Part shown: positions 1 to 12,689 of the stretch, piece by piece
Position numbering within the stretch: the stretch's first letter is position 1
Layout: each line of letters begins with the position of its first letter
The notes under the pieces: generated by a model
Database searches by the model: none
Seen by the model: only the letters and a program-made list of their open reading frames with translations
What the model was told of the DNA's origin: nothing
Position numbers and translations under genes: made by a program
DNA from: Margaritifera margaritifera
Taxonomy: Eukaryota; Mollusca; Bivalvia; Unionida; Margaritiferidae
Reading direction: 5' to 3'
Length of the DNA stretch: 64,000 bases
Assembly: GCA_029931535.1 (NCBI GenBank)
Contig: JAQPZY010001423.1
Span: forward strand, 2,353,501 to 2,417,500

Positions 1-650
1 GCCAAGTGACAGTCTGTCAGCATGGCCATTTCTGCTGTGCTTTTACCATCTTTAAACCAGTATTGATGAAATTTTCACTCGACCAAAAATCACTTTGTAA
101 TAAAGGGGTTAAAAGTTCAAAAAGAAAATCTTGGATTTTAAAGAAATTGCTATTCAAATTAGTAGTTGTGGTTATCTCTGATTTGGTGTTTCATCAACAA
201 ATTCTGAATTATTGGACTTGTAACTAAAATTGGTTTTGAACACCATAAATTGAATAAACAAATCTTGATTGAACCTTGTGTGCAATTTTTATCTTGGCAT
301 TATCACTGAAAATGCGATCTTTGGTTTCAGGGTCAAATTTTGCTATTGAAGATTTTGAAAATGTACATATAATGGCGTATATTAACACGTTTGTATAAAT
401 AGGAATGGATCTGAAAGTCACGCTTATATTTAGAAATATAATAAAAATAAAGGGAACATCTCTTCATAAATGACCATGAAAATTACATCAAAATCGGTTA
501 GAAGTTATCTATTTTTGCTAAGCTTAAATGAAAATTGAGATAACTTTGGTAAATCATTAATATTCATTAGTTCCAATTATGTCAGATTTTTTTTTTTATG
601 ATTCTTTTCATACAAATTATTGGTAATTGTGTTACGATTTTTTGCTCTTT
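1..650. other. AT-rich intergenic DNA, no feature seen
   Basis: No open frame with coding character, no recognisable repeat unit and no RNA gene was seen. The short open frames here have no family resemblance. Confidence 0.5.
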
Positions 651-2830
651 TGATCATGGACCAGAAGAGCTTGTCGAATATCCTGTTGTCTGATGTCCAT
701 CCATCCATTAGCACAAATTTGTTACGATTTCTTCTCGTAAACTAATTGGAGGATTGCCATGAAACTTGACACACGCGTTCATCCCAAGATCTAGTTGGTC
801 CTAAATAAAAATCGTGCTGCTCAGACATCCACTATGGCCACCACAGCAGCCATCTTGAAAATCTTCTCTCGACTACTTAATGGATGGTCCTATCAACTTT
901 GGGATTTCCACTAAAACACTTCAGTAGATGTCTAGTTGGTCCTAACTGAAATGATGCTGATCTGACGTGTAATATGGCCACCATGGCAGTGATCTTGAAA
1001 ATCTTTTCGCCACTACTTCTGAATGGATGGTCATATCAACATGGGGGTTTCACTAAAAATCTTATGATATTTAATTTGTTAATCTGAAGACCAATAAGGC
1101 TGCATAGCAGCCATCTTGAAAATCTTGTCACTGCTTTTCCTGAATGGAAAGTCACATCGACATGGTGTTTTCACCAGAAGACTTGTGATGTCTAGTTGGT
1201 ACTAAATGAAAATGGTGCTGATTTTGCACCCACTGTGCCCACCAAGGCAGCCATTTGGAAAATCTTGCTATTGCTACTACGAAATGGAAAATCATATTAA
1301 CATGGTGTTTTCACAAGAAGACTGATTATGATGTCTAGTTTGTCCTGAATGAAAATGGGTCTGATTTGACCTCAAATTTGGCTGGCTGCCACAATATACA
1401 TATTAAAAATCTTGTCTCAATTTCTCCTGAATGGATAGTCATATCAGCAGAGGGTTTGTCTCTATTTCTCCTGAATGGATAGTCGTATCTGCATGGGGTT
1501 TTCGCTAAAAGTCTTCTAATGGTATCTAGTTTGTCCTAAATGAAAATGGTGCTGATCTTGCATCCAATATGGCTCCCGAAGTGACTAATTTGAAAACCTT
1601 ATTGCTCAAGAATATCGGAGATGATTTCAACACTTGGCAGTTAAAAAGAAGAAATGGTCTTATTTTCAATTCTTGGAAATTCTTTTTGAACAGTTGAGTG
1701 TTCAACATTCAAGGGATGCTTGTTCAATTGGTCATAGATCAGAAGAGCTTATTTGATAGAATGTTGCCTGACATCCATCAATCCATTAGTACCAGTTAGT
1801 TGTCACTACTCTTAAACTACTGCGAGGATTGCCATGAAACTTGAGACACGTGTTCATCCCGAGGTCTAGTTGGTTGTAAATGAAAATGGTGCCACCCGGA
1901 CAGCTAATATGGCCACCACATTGTTATTGCTGATCCTCCTGAATGAAAAGTCTATCAGCATGATGTTTTCACCAAAAGACCTCTTCTGCTGTCTAGTTGG
2001 TCTTCAATACAAATTGTGCCAATCTGGATGAAAATGGTGCCAATCCGACAACAAATATGATGGTCATCTTGAAAATCTTCCTGTCGCTACTTCTAAATGG
2101 AAAGTCATATTAACGTGGGTTTTTTCACTAGAAGACTTCTTGTTGAGTCTGTTAGGGTCATGTCAACATGGGATTTTCACAAAAGACTTCTTATGGTATA
2201 TAGTTTGTCCTAAATGAAAATGGTGCCCTGCAGACATCTAATATGGCTGCCATAATGAAAATCTTGTCATTAATTCTCCAGAATGGATGGTCATATTGGC
2301 ACGGGGTTTTTCACCAAAGTATTCTGATGATATCTAGTTTGTCCTAAATGAAAATGGTGCCAATCTTACATCCAATATGGCTGCCAGTGCAGCCAATTTG
2401 AAAATCTTGTCACTCGAAGAATATTGGAGATGGTTTTAACACTCGGTAGTTAAAATATGAAATGGTCTGGTCTTGAATTCCTAGAAATTCTCCATGGAGA
2501 GTAAAGCGTCTGTCCCTTCGGGGGACTTTTGTTAAGTGTGTTAATCTTGAAAATCTTATTGCAGCTCCATATGAATGGATGGTCATATTGGCATGGGATT
2601 TTCTGACGATGTCTTGTTTGTCCTCAAATAATTCTGATCTTGCACCCAGTATTGCCAAGATAGCAGCAAATTTAAAAATCATATTGCCCAAGAATATCGG
2701 AGATGGTTTCTACACTTGGCAGTTGACAAGAAGAAATGGTTTTATCTTGAATTTCTGGAAATTCTCTTTGGATAGTAGAGCATCAGTTCCTTTGAGGGCC
2801 CCATGTTGTTCTTTATTATTCCAGAAAACT
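650..2830 (+). repeat. Degenerate tandem array, unit about 140 bp (copy 1 of 3)
   Basis: Phrases such as 'TCTAGTTGGTCCTAAATGAA', 'CAATATGGCC' and 'CATCTTGAAAATCTTG' recur about every 138-142 bp. Examples of the TCTAGTT phrase are near 790, 928, 1189, 1331, 1863, 2198 and 2333. A header phrase 'GACCAGAAGAGCTT' followed by 'CCATCCATTAGCACAA' occurs near 660 and again in diverged form near 1735. Units are 10-30% diverged by eye, so the array is old. The same unit and header recur at 12.7-15.0 kb and 25.1-25.6 kb in the same orientation. Open frames of 60-90 codons inside it are repeat shadows. Confidence 0.85.
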
Positions 2831-3284
2831 TAAAAAATGGAATGTTCCATTTTTCAGCAATATAAACAGTATTTATTTATTCTCATTTACAAATATATTT
2901 TTCTTAAGATGAAGGTTAATTTTTTTTTTTTAAAAAAATAAAAGAGGATCTTGAGTATTGTTAAGGAAAATTGAAATTAATTGATATTCATCCTCTGTGA
3001 TGTCATCAAAATCAGGAAAAGGTAACAAATTTTTGATAGTTATCCTCCCTGAAAATTCTTTAAATGTTTATAACTTTAAAATTAATTGACATATTTTGAT
3101 AAATGTGCATGGTTGTGTATGTTAAAATGTCTTTAATTTTTTAAAAATGTTATTTCGAGAATTCAATGTTATTGTAATCAAATTGGCAAGGAGATATATT
3201 TTGGTAATATGTAAAATGCATTTAACAGCAAGTTCTCCTTGACTTTGATGACATGATCATTGTATACAGTTTAAATATTTGCAC

Positions 3285-3730
3285 TACAGCAAGCCTATCA
3301 ACAAATAACTTGAATAATTGCAGACAAATCTAGACCAGACAAAACTTGATATGCTAGTATATCTTGAATGAGATTGATAACCTGCTTGATGTAACCTTTT
3401 TGTTTTGGAACTGTAATGGCTGTTGAACACAATATCTTGAACAATAGTAGTGAATTTGATAAAACTTGGTATGTGGGCAATGTCTTGTAAGAGTTCAATA
3501 ATCATCCTTCAGTATTGTGGTGAATGGTGTCAGTGCAAAAGTTGGTTAAATAGCATCTTTGCATTACTAATGGCTAGTGAACTGGATAACTCGAATAAAT
3601 ATCAATGGATCTTGACCAAACTTTGTAGTTACATTTTAACACGATCTCTGACAAGTTTTGATAGTTATGCTCTCCAACATTTAGTTCAGATCAAAGGTAA
3701 CGACTCTGATTCTGAACTACAATAGCATGT
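3285..3730 (+). repeat. Degenerate tandem repeat, unit about 140-155 bp
   Basis: Three diverged units share 'ACTTGATATG/ACTTGGTATG', 'CTTGAATAA' and 'GTAATGGCTGTTGAAC'-like phrases. Between 2831 and 3284 there is only AT-rich DNA without visible features. Confidence 0.55.
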
Positions 3731-3779
3731 GAACATTTTAATGTAAACACGTATGAGTGGACTTGACTGTGTTAAACTG

Positions 3780-4370
3780 AATAAGAATGAGAAACTTTTT
3801 ATACACCAGCCATGATGGTGATGTCCATCCCAATTTCATTTTACACAGGAACTTGAGTTGTCCACCTTCTGCAGTTACCAAACTTGGTGGATTGCTTGCA
3901 CTATGGGGGAGGAAGAATCTTCTAGACTGAAAGAAGAAAAATGGCAATATTCAACCGTCTACAGTTACCCAACTTTGTGGATGGCTTGCACTTTGTGTAA
4001 TGAAGTACCCCATCAATGTTTGAGGTCAAGGTCATTGCAACTGAGGAGGAAATGGTTTTTGCATAACAATTCTAGTTCTACACCATCCATCTTCAGTTAC
4101 CAAACTTTGCACATGGCTTGAACTTAGTGCAATGAAAAACCCGGACGATTTCGGGGTCAAAACGTGGCGTACTCTTGTAAGTAAGAACGATATCAAGTTT
4201 GAGGTCAAGGTCACTGAGATAGAACAAAAAAAATTGGTTCTGCTCAAATATTTGATCTTGATCATGTACCTTCACAAACTTTCTTGATGGCTTGCACATT
4301 TGGTGAGACAGAATCATGTTGATTATGGGTTGCAAGGTCAAAGTTATCTTTGTTTTTGAACAATAGAGAT
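3780..4370 (+). repeat. Repeat family B (GGTCAAGGTCA-bearing units), copy 1
   Basis: The unit reads roughly 'CTACAGTTACCAAACTTTGT', 'GGATGGCTTGCAC', then a TCAAGGTCA-containing phrase and 'GAAAGAAGAAAAATGG', repeating every 100-170 bp. Perfect TCAAGGTCA occurs at 4026-4034 and 4205-4213. Related copies lie at 6,110-6,990 (plus), 30,600-30,775 (inverted) and, more diverged, 61,120-62,290. Confidence 0.75.
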
Positions 4371-5340
4371 TTTAAACAAACTCAAAATTGGTGTACATAA
4401 TATTAACTGGGACAAGTTAAATGATGTGCAATGATCTCACTTTCAAGTTTCATGAGATTTTTTGCATTATAATTAACTTGTGAATGCGTAAATAAAAGTC
4501 TGGTGGATTAAGAAAACTAATATCTGCAAAAAAACTTCTCGTTAGATCCATGTCAACTGCTTCAAAGACTGCCCAGATTTGCATGTGAATTTTGGGTCAC
4601 TAGGCCAAATTCAGGCACATGTTCAATAAAATTATTTACCCCTGCTTAACATTCCAGGTGTAATCCATGAGAATCAAATTTTGTATATACACGATTCGTA
4701 AAACGGGAATGCTCTTAGCTTTGATTAACAAGTCGGATTCAGAAGAAAAGTTAAAATAAGATGTATATAGTATAGTTTTATACCAGATCTTTGCAACAAA
4801 GTCATGTTCAGATTTTGGAGCACTATCAGTAACATTGCATCTGGAAAACTAAATTTTGACTAGATTGCAAAGTAACTCTGGGATTTATAACATCTGTCCC
4901 TCCATTAGTCGTCTGGCATAGGCACTGTACTTTGCTTACGACTCATTTTCCACTTTGAGTAATTTTAAGTGATGTGTAGACGAGTTGTAACAATTTTGCA
5001 CTATGCATACAAACTGGATCCACTTTTACCAACAATTCATGCTTCCAGTGATCTGCATCAAGGTTTGCCAGCAGTTACTTAATATCTAGTTGCATCAAAA
5101 AGTACTATTCTGTTCAGACAATTAGGTCAGTGTGGCATGTATCCTGGTCTGGTGATATGCAGTAGGTTTGGCATTTAGGTCAGTTTTTGATACTTGTTAC
5201 CAGGCCTGTCATTTTATCTGTAAATGCTCGTTGAAAGGACTTGCCCAGACAGGTCACTGACCTACGTTTCATGCTCCAGTGATTTGCTGTAGGTGTTATA
5301 TTTGGCCAAGTATCTGGACACCACTGCCAACAACCATGTC
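4371..5340. other. Intergenic DNA without a recognised feature
   Basis: Weak internal similarity ('GATTTGC...GTAGG' phrases near 5,150 and 5,280) hints at an old repeat. No coding or RNA signal was seen. Confidence 0.4.

Positions 5341-5343
<3 letters not shown>

Positions 5344-5427
<84 letters not shown>
5344..5427. repeat. (TA)n microsatellite, about 42 dinucleotides
   Basis: An uninterrupted TA run. The open frame of alternating Ile-Tyr codons through it is a simple-repeat artefact. Confidence 0.98.
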
Positions 5428-5430
<3 letters not shown>

Positions 5431-5434
5431 AGGC

Positions 5435-6080
5435 TTCATTCAGACTGATAGAGAAGCTTTTCAGGATAAAATTGACCACCAAATGTGCTTGAAATCAAAT
5501 GATCCCAGATTGTTATGCTGCAGAAACCAAAGTTTGACTAGGATGGATAAGGGAAGGGCCATAACTCCACCACTGAATACTAACAAGTAATCTTGTGAGA
5601 GATCTTGGCAGTACATGACCTATTTATAACTTGTAACATATTAAATCGCTTAATAATACAATAATCCTTGGTAAAGTTGTGATTAAGAAATGTTTGGTAA
5701 AAACAATGAGCATTGATGCACTAATTGATTATATAGGATGCTGACAATCAACTCCATCTAAATTTGACCAGATCCATCTTACATATGTAAATATTTTAAA
5801 ATCCAATATTCTCTGCTAAAGTTGTGCTGAAATTCAAAGTTCTGAAAGGATGGGTAATCAGTGACCCAAACTCCACCAAATGATGTAGAATGTCTGTAAT
5901 TGAACTTGCGTACTATAATGAAAAGAAAAAGAAACTTGAAATTTAAACTCCTGTTGGGTCTTGCTAATATAAATTCAGATTTGGTTGAAATCCAAAATAG
6001 CACTGGAAAAGTTTAGCTACAGAAACGAAGTTTGAAAGGCTGAGCAATCAGGGGCCATAACTGCACCAAATAATGACAAA
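5435..6080 (+). repeat. Degenerate repeat units with 'GGGCCATAACT' phrase
   Basis: At least two to three diverged units contain 'GCTGCAGAAACCAAAGTTTG' or 'GCTACAGAAACGAAGTTTGA', followed by 'GGGCCATAACTCCACCA' or 'GGGCCATAACTGCACCA' (near 5,517-5,575 and 6,013-6,068). The spacing between clear copies is about 500 bp, with a weaker copy near 5,830-5,880. Confidence 0.6.
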
Positions 6081-6109
6081 ATAGTTCTGCATCATAGATG
6101 ACCAAACTT

Positions 6110-6990
6110 CTTGGACGACTTACCCATGGTGGTATGAAAGAATCTTATTGATCTCGGGGTCAAAAAAGTTGAAAGTCTAGATCACTGTGAATGAAAGAAG
6201 AAAAATGCTTCCCACAAAACTCTCCACAATCTACAATTACCAAACTTTGTGGCTTGCTTGTATTTGGGTAAGTAAAGAACCCTTTTGATTTGGGGGTCAA
6301 AAGGTTGAGGTCACCATGACCTCTAGAAGAAAACTGGTTTCTGCACAATAATTTCTTCTCCATCTACAGTTAAACTTGCTGATTTTAAGGTCAAGGTCAG
6401 TGTGACTGAAAGAAGAAAAACTCCGTCTGCATAATAACTTGTTCTCCACCATCTACAGTTGCGAAACTTTGTGGATGGCTTTCTATTTGGGCAAGGAGGT
6501 ACCCTATCGATTTCAGGGTAAAAAAAGGTTTAATGTCTTCGTCGCTGACTAAAGGAAGAAAAATATTTTTTGCAAAAAAAATGTTAGGTCTCAACTACAT
6601 ATCTTCGCAAAAGCTTGTGGATGACTTGCACATTGAGAAAGAATAAAAATCTATTCGTTGCAGGAGTCCAAAGATCAAGGTCACTGACTGAAAGAAGAAA
6701 AATGGTTTTTGCATAATAACTTTAGTTTTAGACCATGTACTTTGACCAGAGTTTGTGGAGGTCCTGCACTGTATATTTTTAGGGTCAAAAGATGCAAGGT
6801 CAAGGTCATTGTGGCTTTTTAAAAAAAAGTTTTCATTTTTGTTCTAGAGTAAGGTCCTTGACCAAGCTTTGTGGATGGCTCGGAATTGGGATACAAACCT
6901 GTCTGAGGTCCGGTCATAGTAAGTCCAATAAGAAAATAAATGATTTCTGCACATTCGGTTTAGTTCATGACTGCATACCTTGATTGGGTA
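6110..6990 (+). repeat. Repeat family B (GGTCAAGGTCA-bearing units), copy 2
   Basis: Five to six diverged units of the family seen at 3.8-4.4 kb. TCAAGGTCA occurs at 6391-6399, 6675-6683 and 6800-6808. Recurrent 'GAAAGAAGAAAAATG' and 'AACTTTGTGGATGGCTT' phrases define the units. Confidence 0.75.
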
Positions 6991-9190
6991 AAATTGACAG
7001 TATATATATAGGTTGGAAGCTTATGTGTAAAAAGTGAAATGTCAACTAATTTGGATATGTAGTTTTATATATAATGTTTTAAGTGTAAAGGTCTAAAGTT
7101 TCTTGCTCTCATTATGTATTCATGATGTAATCTTGCACATGTGATTTAACATGGGTGGAGCCAGCACACCCCTTCCCGTGCAAATAAGTGCTACATGACA
7201 CATTTCCAAGAGTAAGTTTTCTTTACAGTTAGGTGGTTAAAATTGTGTCTTGGAAATGCTTAAAATGCAGTAGCTTCCAAAGACTTTGCCCTTTGGGCCA
7301 AAATCGGGGTTTTTGTTCCTACGGACTCCATGCCTGCTTGTTTACGCTGCCCCCTCCCCCCCCCCCCAAAGATTTCTGTCTCTGTCTCTGAAACAGACCC
7401 ATCCTGGGGAAAAATTTCCTTTATTTATGGCATTGCAAAAATGGGGAAGATCAACTCCTCAAATTTGTTTGTTGTTGTTAAACACCTGCTGTGCTTGAAT
7501 CAGATGAATAACATTCTAGGGGTTTTATCATCATTCATTGTCACTACTGTCATCTAAGTCCCATTTTTTTAGCAAATAAAGGCTTTCATTACCGACATAT
7601 ATGTCACTGTTGCTGCACCAGGTGGCAAAATATATGGGTGCAGTATAGGGCAAGGCCAACTAAAGCTCCAAATTGAAAGAATGGAGTGAAATTTCACATT
7701 TTTTGCATTGAATTGCCAAATAAGGGATTTGTAGCTTTATTTCAGCTTAATCGAGAATTGGAAAATGTTATTAGTTTTGCTAAATTTGAGAAAATATCTA
7801 CCCTGTTCATATTAAGCCTCTATTTCTGCCACCCAGACTTTTTTCTTCATAACTGGTAGCATGACTATTTTACATATTCATGAAAGACCTTGTTGCAATT
7901 ACAGTAAAGAAACTTCATGCTTGTATCAAATACTAATCACTTACCAAATGTAAACCACTGCGGTTTACTTCAAATGCTTCAATGCATGTTCTTTTATTTT
8001 GCACTCTGTTATATGTATCAAATGCAGTAATTATACTTGATGGATGAATCTTGATAAAAACTACCCACTGTGAATCACATTGCTAATAAAAGTGGACCAC
8101 AATGACTTGGTTTTTCAGGTTTTGTTACAATACTCTTCCACATTTTGACACCAAACATGTATGCAGGTTGCATCTTTGGATGAAGATGTGTTGCACACCA
8201 AAACTGGGTCACTGTGACCTACTCAATCATTTTAATTCAACACTGCTTTAAAAAATGCTGACCTTTGCTTCCAAAGAAAGGTTGCTTGTATTTTGTAAGC
8301 TCCAGCTTACAACTCAAATTATTATTTTTGAAATGCATTTGTTGGGATGAGTTTTAATGAACTGCCTCTTAGTGGTGATAGAGAGATCAAAATAAAATAA
8401 AAAGGAACAAAAGTATTCACATTGTGATGAATCATTGAAAGGACAGACTTGATCTGGTGTTTGATGGTTCTGTACAATTGTATTACATGCTGAAATATAT
8501 GTTGCTTCAGTTTGGCGTCCTTCAATTTAATGGATGAAGTCAAATAGCATGTATGTATAGAGAATTTTGTGATTTGCTCCTTGGCAGTATGCTTTTATTA
8601 ACTATATTGCTACTAACCAGAATAAAATTTTACCCAGTTTAGTTGTCTCACTGTAGTCACAAGTACTGAGAATACTAGTAACATGTAGGGCTGAAGTGAT
8701 GCAGATGTACACAACAAGATCGGATGGAAGAACATATCACCAGAGATGTTGCTATTCATGGGCTTTCTGTTTTTACATCCAAGGGAGTTAACTACTATAA
8801 GGTCTAATCATTTACCTCGAGTTACTTTTATTTGACACAGTATAGCCATTATTGTGCCAATACATGCATGCATAAGTAAATGAGCCTCGTTTGACAAAAA
8901 ATTGACCTGAAAGTATTCTTTGCAACTAATTTTGATATGATCATACATTTTTTTACTATTGTTAGTAATGCAAACTATATTTTGGTAAAGGAGCATGCAT
9001 CTATGTAGTATCTTTCAACAGCACTGCAGCACAATACTGGCTTTATTTTGCCAAGTAAATGCAAAGTTTGAAAAATGTAGAAATGAATTGCATAAAAACT
9101 TCACGAAGAGCAATACTTTCTAATAAATGTAAACATGAAATACAAGATAAAGGTAAAGCTTGCAAATCCCTTCGAGCCAATAATGTTGAG
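6991..9190. other. Intergenic DNA without a recognised feature
   Basis: Contains a short C-rich run near 7,355-7,368 and TC-rich low-complexity sequence. Open frames are short and show no family signature on either strand. Confidence 0.4.
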
Positions 9191-9239
9191 GTTTTGAAAA
9201 TGATTTTTTTGTACAGTATGTTTTTCTTTCTGTTTACAG

Positions 9240-9353
9240 GTATGTATCTTAAAGGTAATCCGATTGACAAATCACAATATCAAAGTTGTGAAAAGCTGGC
9301 AATGATGAAAACCATATTTGATCATTTGAGTGCAAGAGTTCAACACAGAAAAT
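9240..9353 (+). CDS. Possible last exon of an unidentified plus-strand gene
   Basis: A pyrimidine-rich tract with the sequence 'TTTTTCTTTCTGTTTACAG' ends in a good acceptor at 9,239. After it comes an open stretch of about 37 codons (beginning MYLKGNPIDKSQYQSCEK) ending in TAA at 9,351-9,353. An AATAAA hexamer lies at about 9,839. The peptide is hydrophilic and not low-complexity, unlike the repeat-derived frames around it. I do not recognise the family, and no convincing upstream exon was found between 1 and 9,200. If real, the gene would be tail-to-tail with ACAT2. It may equally be chance or a fragment of an old transposon. Confidence 0.25.
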
Positions 9354-9538
9354 AACCTAAATGTCTGAGGCAAGGGAAGAATGAAGAAAAGATCAGAAAA
9401 TATTCCATCAATAACGATGCGAAACACGTTAAATCACTGGCAACATCAGTCACATAGAGTAGTACATCAGATTTTTAAATAATTTAAGTTGTCATGTCCA
9501 TTACCATGATGTAACATTTGTCATTGACAAGGATGGTC

Positions 9539-9660
9539 ACAGATGCAATTGTGAGTGAGGCATGTTGAGGTAAAGCGAGGCATAGAGTGGTAGAGTGACT
9601 GAGACGTACATTGGTTGAGTGGCATACAGTAGTCGAGTGGGGCATACTGTGATGGGCAAA
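9539..9660 (+). repeat. Short degenerate GAGTGG-CATA repeats
   Basis: Repeated short phrases such as 'GAGTGAGGCAT', 'GAGTGGCATAC' and 'GAGTGGGGCATAC' about every 20-30 bp. Confidence 0.5.
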
Positions 9661-9761
9661 TCTGCTTAAACCTAAGATTCCTGTATGGCATCTTATAATT
9701 TAATTTTTTTTAAAAAATGGTAACAAATTGTACAGATTTCAAGTTGTTTGTTGCTAGACAA

Positions 9762-9800
9762 TAACACACACACACACACGTGTATATATATATATATATT
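9762..9800. repeat. Compound (CA)n-(TA)n microsatellite
   Basis: A short run of CA dinucleotides followed by GTG and TA dinucleotides. Confidence 0.9.
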
Positions 9801-10178
9801 GTATCCAATGTATTATAACTGATTAAGTTTTAATGGAAATAAACAACGGTAGTTTATATGGAGGGCTAACTTTTTTTTTTTCTTCATCTGATATTCCTTT
9901 ATTTTCTACCTATTCAATATTGCTCAAGAATTTGATATTCTTCCATTCATCCTACCACTATTATCTGTAATATAAATACCGGTACTTGGAGATCCTGCAT
10001 GTGGAGCAACCTGGTCAACAAAATAACAGCTAGACATAAGAGCAGATATATGAAAGTAAAGACGATGAATAAATCAATGGTATAGATGTATAAGACTATA
10101 CCTTGTTCAGGAATTGTGTGCAAAAGTCTGCCAAAACTATTTGGTCTATTGGAAAAAATGGAGACCCTTAAAACAATT

Positions 10179-11380
10179 ATCCAAACCTGTCTCAGTGGTC
10201 GCCTTTATACAACCATCACCTGGTCACAATGGCCATTCTAATTTTCCGCCGTCAAATTTCCTATATAAAAGTCTCCTGCTTTCCGCAGTCAGTGCTAAGG
10301 TGTTTCCTAGCCAGATAATGGTTTCTCCCTACTTAAGTGGTCACTGGAGTGTATCAACAGTGACTGCTGTATGCATACAAATTAAACTTGTGTGAAGAGG
10401 AAGGCATTGTTTAGATGAAGGAATACCATATGAATTGATGTGTGAACACTTGCCTTGCTTGTACTCTCCATATTCGTCACACTGTCAATGTAGCTGAAAG
10501 GTGTCGTTATGTTAAATGCGAAAGTAAGGTAGTTTTTTAGCATTAGAGAGAGAGGTTTGAAGCAATTCGTTCGCTGGATGGTGGGAATAGTTGTTTAGTC
10601 GCAGCAGAAAAGTCACCTTTTGTGATGGGTATTGTTTGAAATCTAAATTTTTTATATCTGATGAAAAAGTTGATCTATGAGGAGATATACGAATTCGTTC
10701 CATTTCATTAGGTACAGGGGTTATTCAATATTTACATCACTTTTCTGTAAAGGCAGGCAAAGTATTTGTGGGAAACAATGGCCACATTAGGGACCAACCA
10801 TTTCATTTTCACATTGGGGTGGTGGATAAGGAACGTGGAATTCTGTTGAAAAAAAACCCCTGGAAGCCCTCAAATAACTTGAAGAATAAAAATTCTTGCT
10901 CTGATTTATAGAAAAAAAAACCATTATACCCATTTTATTAGCTGAAATAAAGTATTCACAATGTAAAAACGGTGATCTCAATGAGCAGAGCAACTGGTTA
11001 ACCTAGACGTTGATTTGAAGTGTGAACACCGATTCCTAAGCCTTATTATGCAAGCTGGCTAAACAGTTTGTGCTGTGTCTCACAATCAGTTGGTGAATTT
11101 TTAATTTATAAGATGGATTAAAGAGAGCAGGACACGATCTTGTGTGCAACATAACTTTGGGAGAGAACAACATGTACATGTACTTGTGACTTTGCTAAAT
11201 AGTGCAAGAAGTTCAATCTGTTGGTAATAATAATAATAACAGTAATAAAACTGGTATTTGGTGCATGGTATTTGTTCCAAAACCAAGCTTTAAAGGTGAA
11301 CCTGCATGCAGAAGTCATTTGTGTACAAAGGTCAATTTTGCTTTTTCCCCATGGGTGGCCGGTATTGACAGGTTGGACTG
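10179..11380. mobile_element. Possible pogo/Tigger-like DNA transposon relic
   Basis: The left end reads 'TCCAAACCTGTCTCAGTGG'. The reverse complement of the right end reads 'CAGTCCAACCTGTCAATACC', followed by a GGCCACC-type phrase. Both ends abut TA, and both inner flanks carry 'GTGG(T/C)C' motifs typical of pogo-like subterminal sequence. No transposase frame survives across the 1.2 kb. The terminal match is short and diverged, so the call is tentative. Confidence 0.35.
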
Positions 11381-11399
11381 TATTTTGAATACCATATTC

Positions 11400-12680
11400 A
11401 GTGTAATATCTACAAATGCTTTAATAAACACACACCTCTGTCCTTGCTCAAAATTTTCGTAAAGAACCCACTAGTGTTTGTGGGTGAGAGAATGGACTTC
11501 CAAGGTGAAGAGCGCACAATAAAGCTGAAGGGAGCCAACTTTATAACATGGTTTTGACATCGGGTTATGCTTTATTGAGAACTTGAACCTCATGAATTCA
11601 ACCAAAATACTTTGTACCATGGGGCTTATATTATGTAGAGTATAATAAACGAGACCAAAGCTGATTGAAAATGGCCAACGTAAATGTTATTAAATGACAT
11701 TTTGATTACGTTCAAGACCTGAATGGAGTTGTTCATCAGATTTGGTTGATTGGCCGACAGCAGAAATTTTTTACAATACAAAGCGTTTTTTTTTACTTTG
11801 AAAATGTGCATATATTCCTAAATAGAAGTCCAAATGTAGTATTCTCTGCCAGATAAGCTACACAATACCCACTAGGGCCTCATCATTGTATTCTGTTCAT
11901 TCTTGGATACTATTGCACTTGCATTGAATTTCATGTATGTATTTGATATTAAATGGTACAACTTGACAACCCCAAAAGGTCTCCTTTACTTTTCATACAA
12001 GGTGGACACAAGTTTTTCAATTTCTCAGATGCTATTGCATTCACTGTAATGTAACTTTTTGACTGCATTCATCAAAGTACTACTTCCCACCATAAAAAGT
12101 AGATCGGTGATTTGCTTCTTGGCCTCCAGAAACTATGTTGGGTTTTCTAAATTATGGACAGAGCAAGCAGGAGAAACCAAAAGGTGTAGAAAAATGCAGA
12201 AATCTTCTACTTGCTATGTGATTTTCATAGAAAATTGCACAAAGAAAACATTTTTTTGTCTCTGTGTCATCTAAAATTATATGGCAGTTACCTAAAATTT
12301 AACATACCCTGCACAATGTTCTAATTTGTTGTCGGATACCTGATTATGGATTTTTCCAGCTCTGGACCAAGCAATCTTTTAAATTTTGTTTGCATTTCGT
12401 GTGCGTGGCATGCATTCAAAGATTATTGATTTCTTCAGACATCACATCTATTGCTATTGTAGAACGTCGAATCCAGACTGCACTGCATGTGCAGAAGTGA
12501 CTGCAATTCCATGAATCATATGATGTACATTTGATGCCCAGTCAAAGTTAAAGTCGGGACTATGCAATTGAACAAGTCATTATGTCACATGACTTTATGA
12601 ACCTTGAGGTAGGTCATCAAATTCCAAACAAATCATCTCTGCCAAATACAGTGAGAGGCTATTTCTAAACAGAAGTTTAG
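11400..12680. other. Intergenic DNA without a recognised feature
   Basis: No coding, RNA or repeat structure stood out on either strand. Confidence 0.4.
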
Positions 12681-12689
12681 GTTTAGCTC

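Noticed and set aside
5279..5590. 103-codon open frame with an Ile-Tyr run
   Set aside because: It is a (TA)n microsatellite with chance open flanks.
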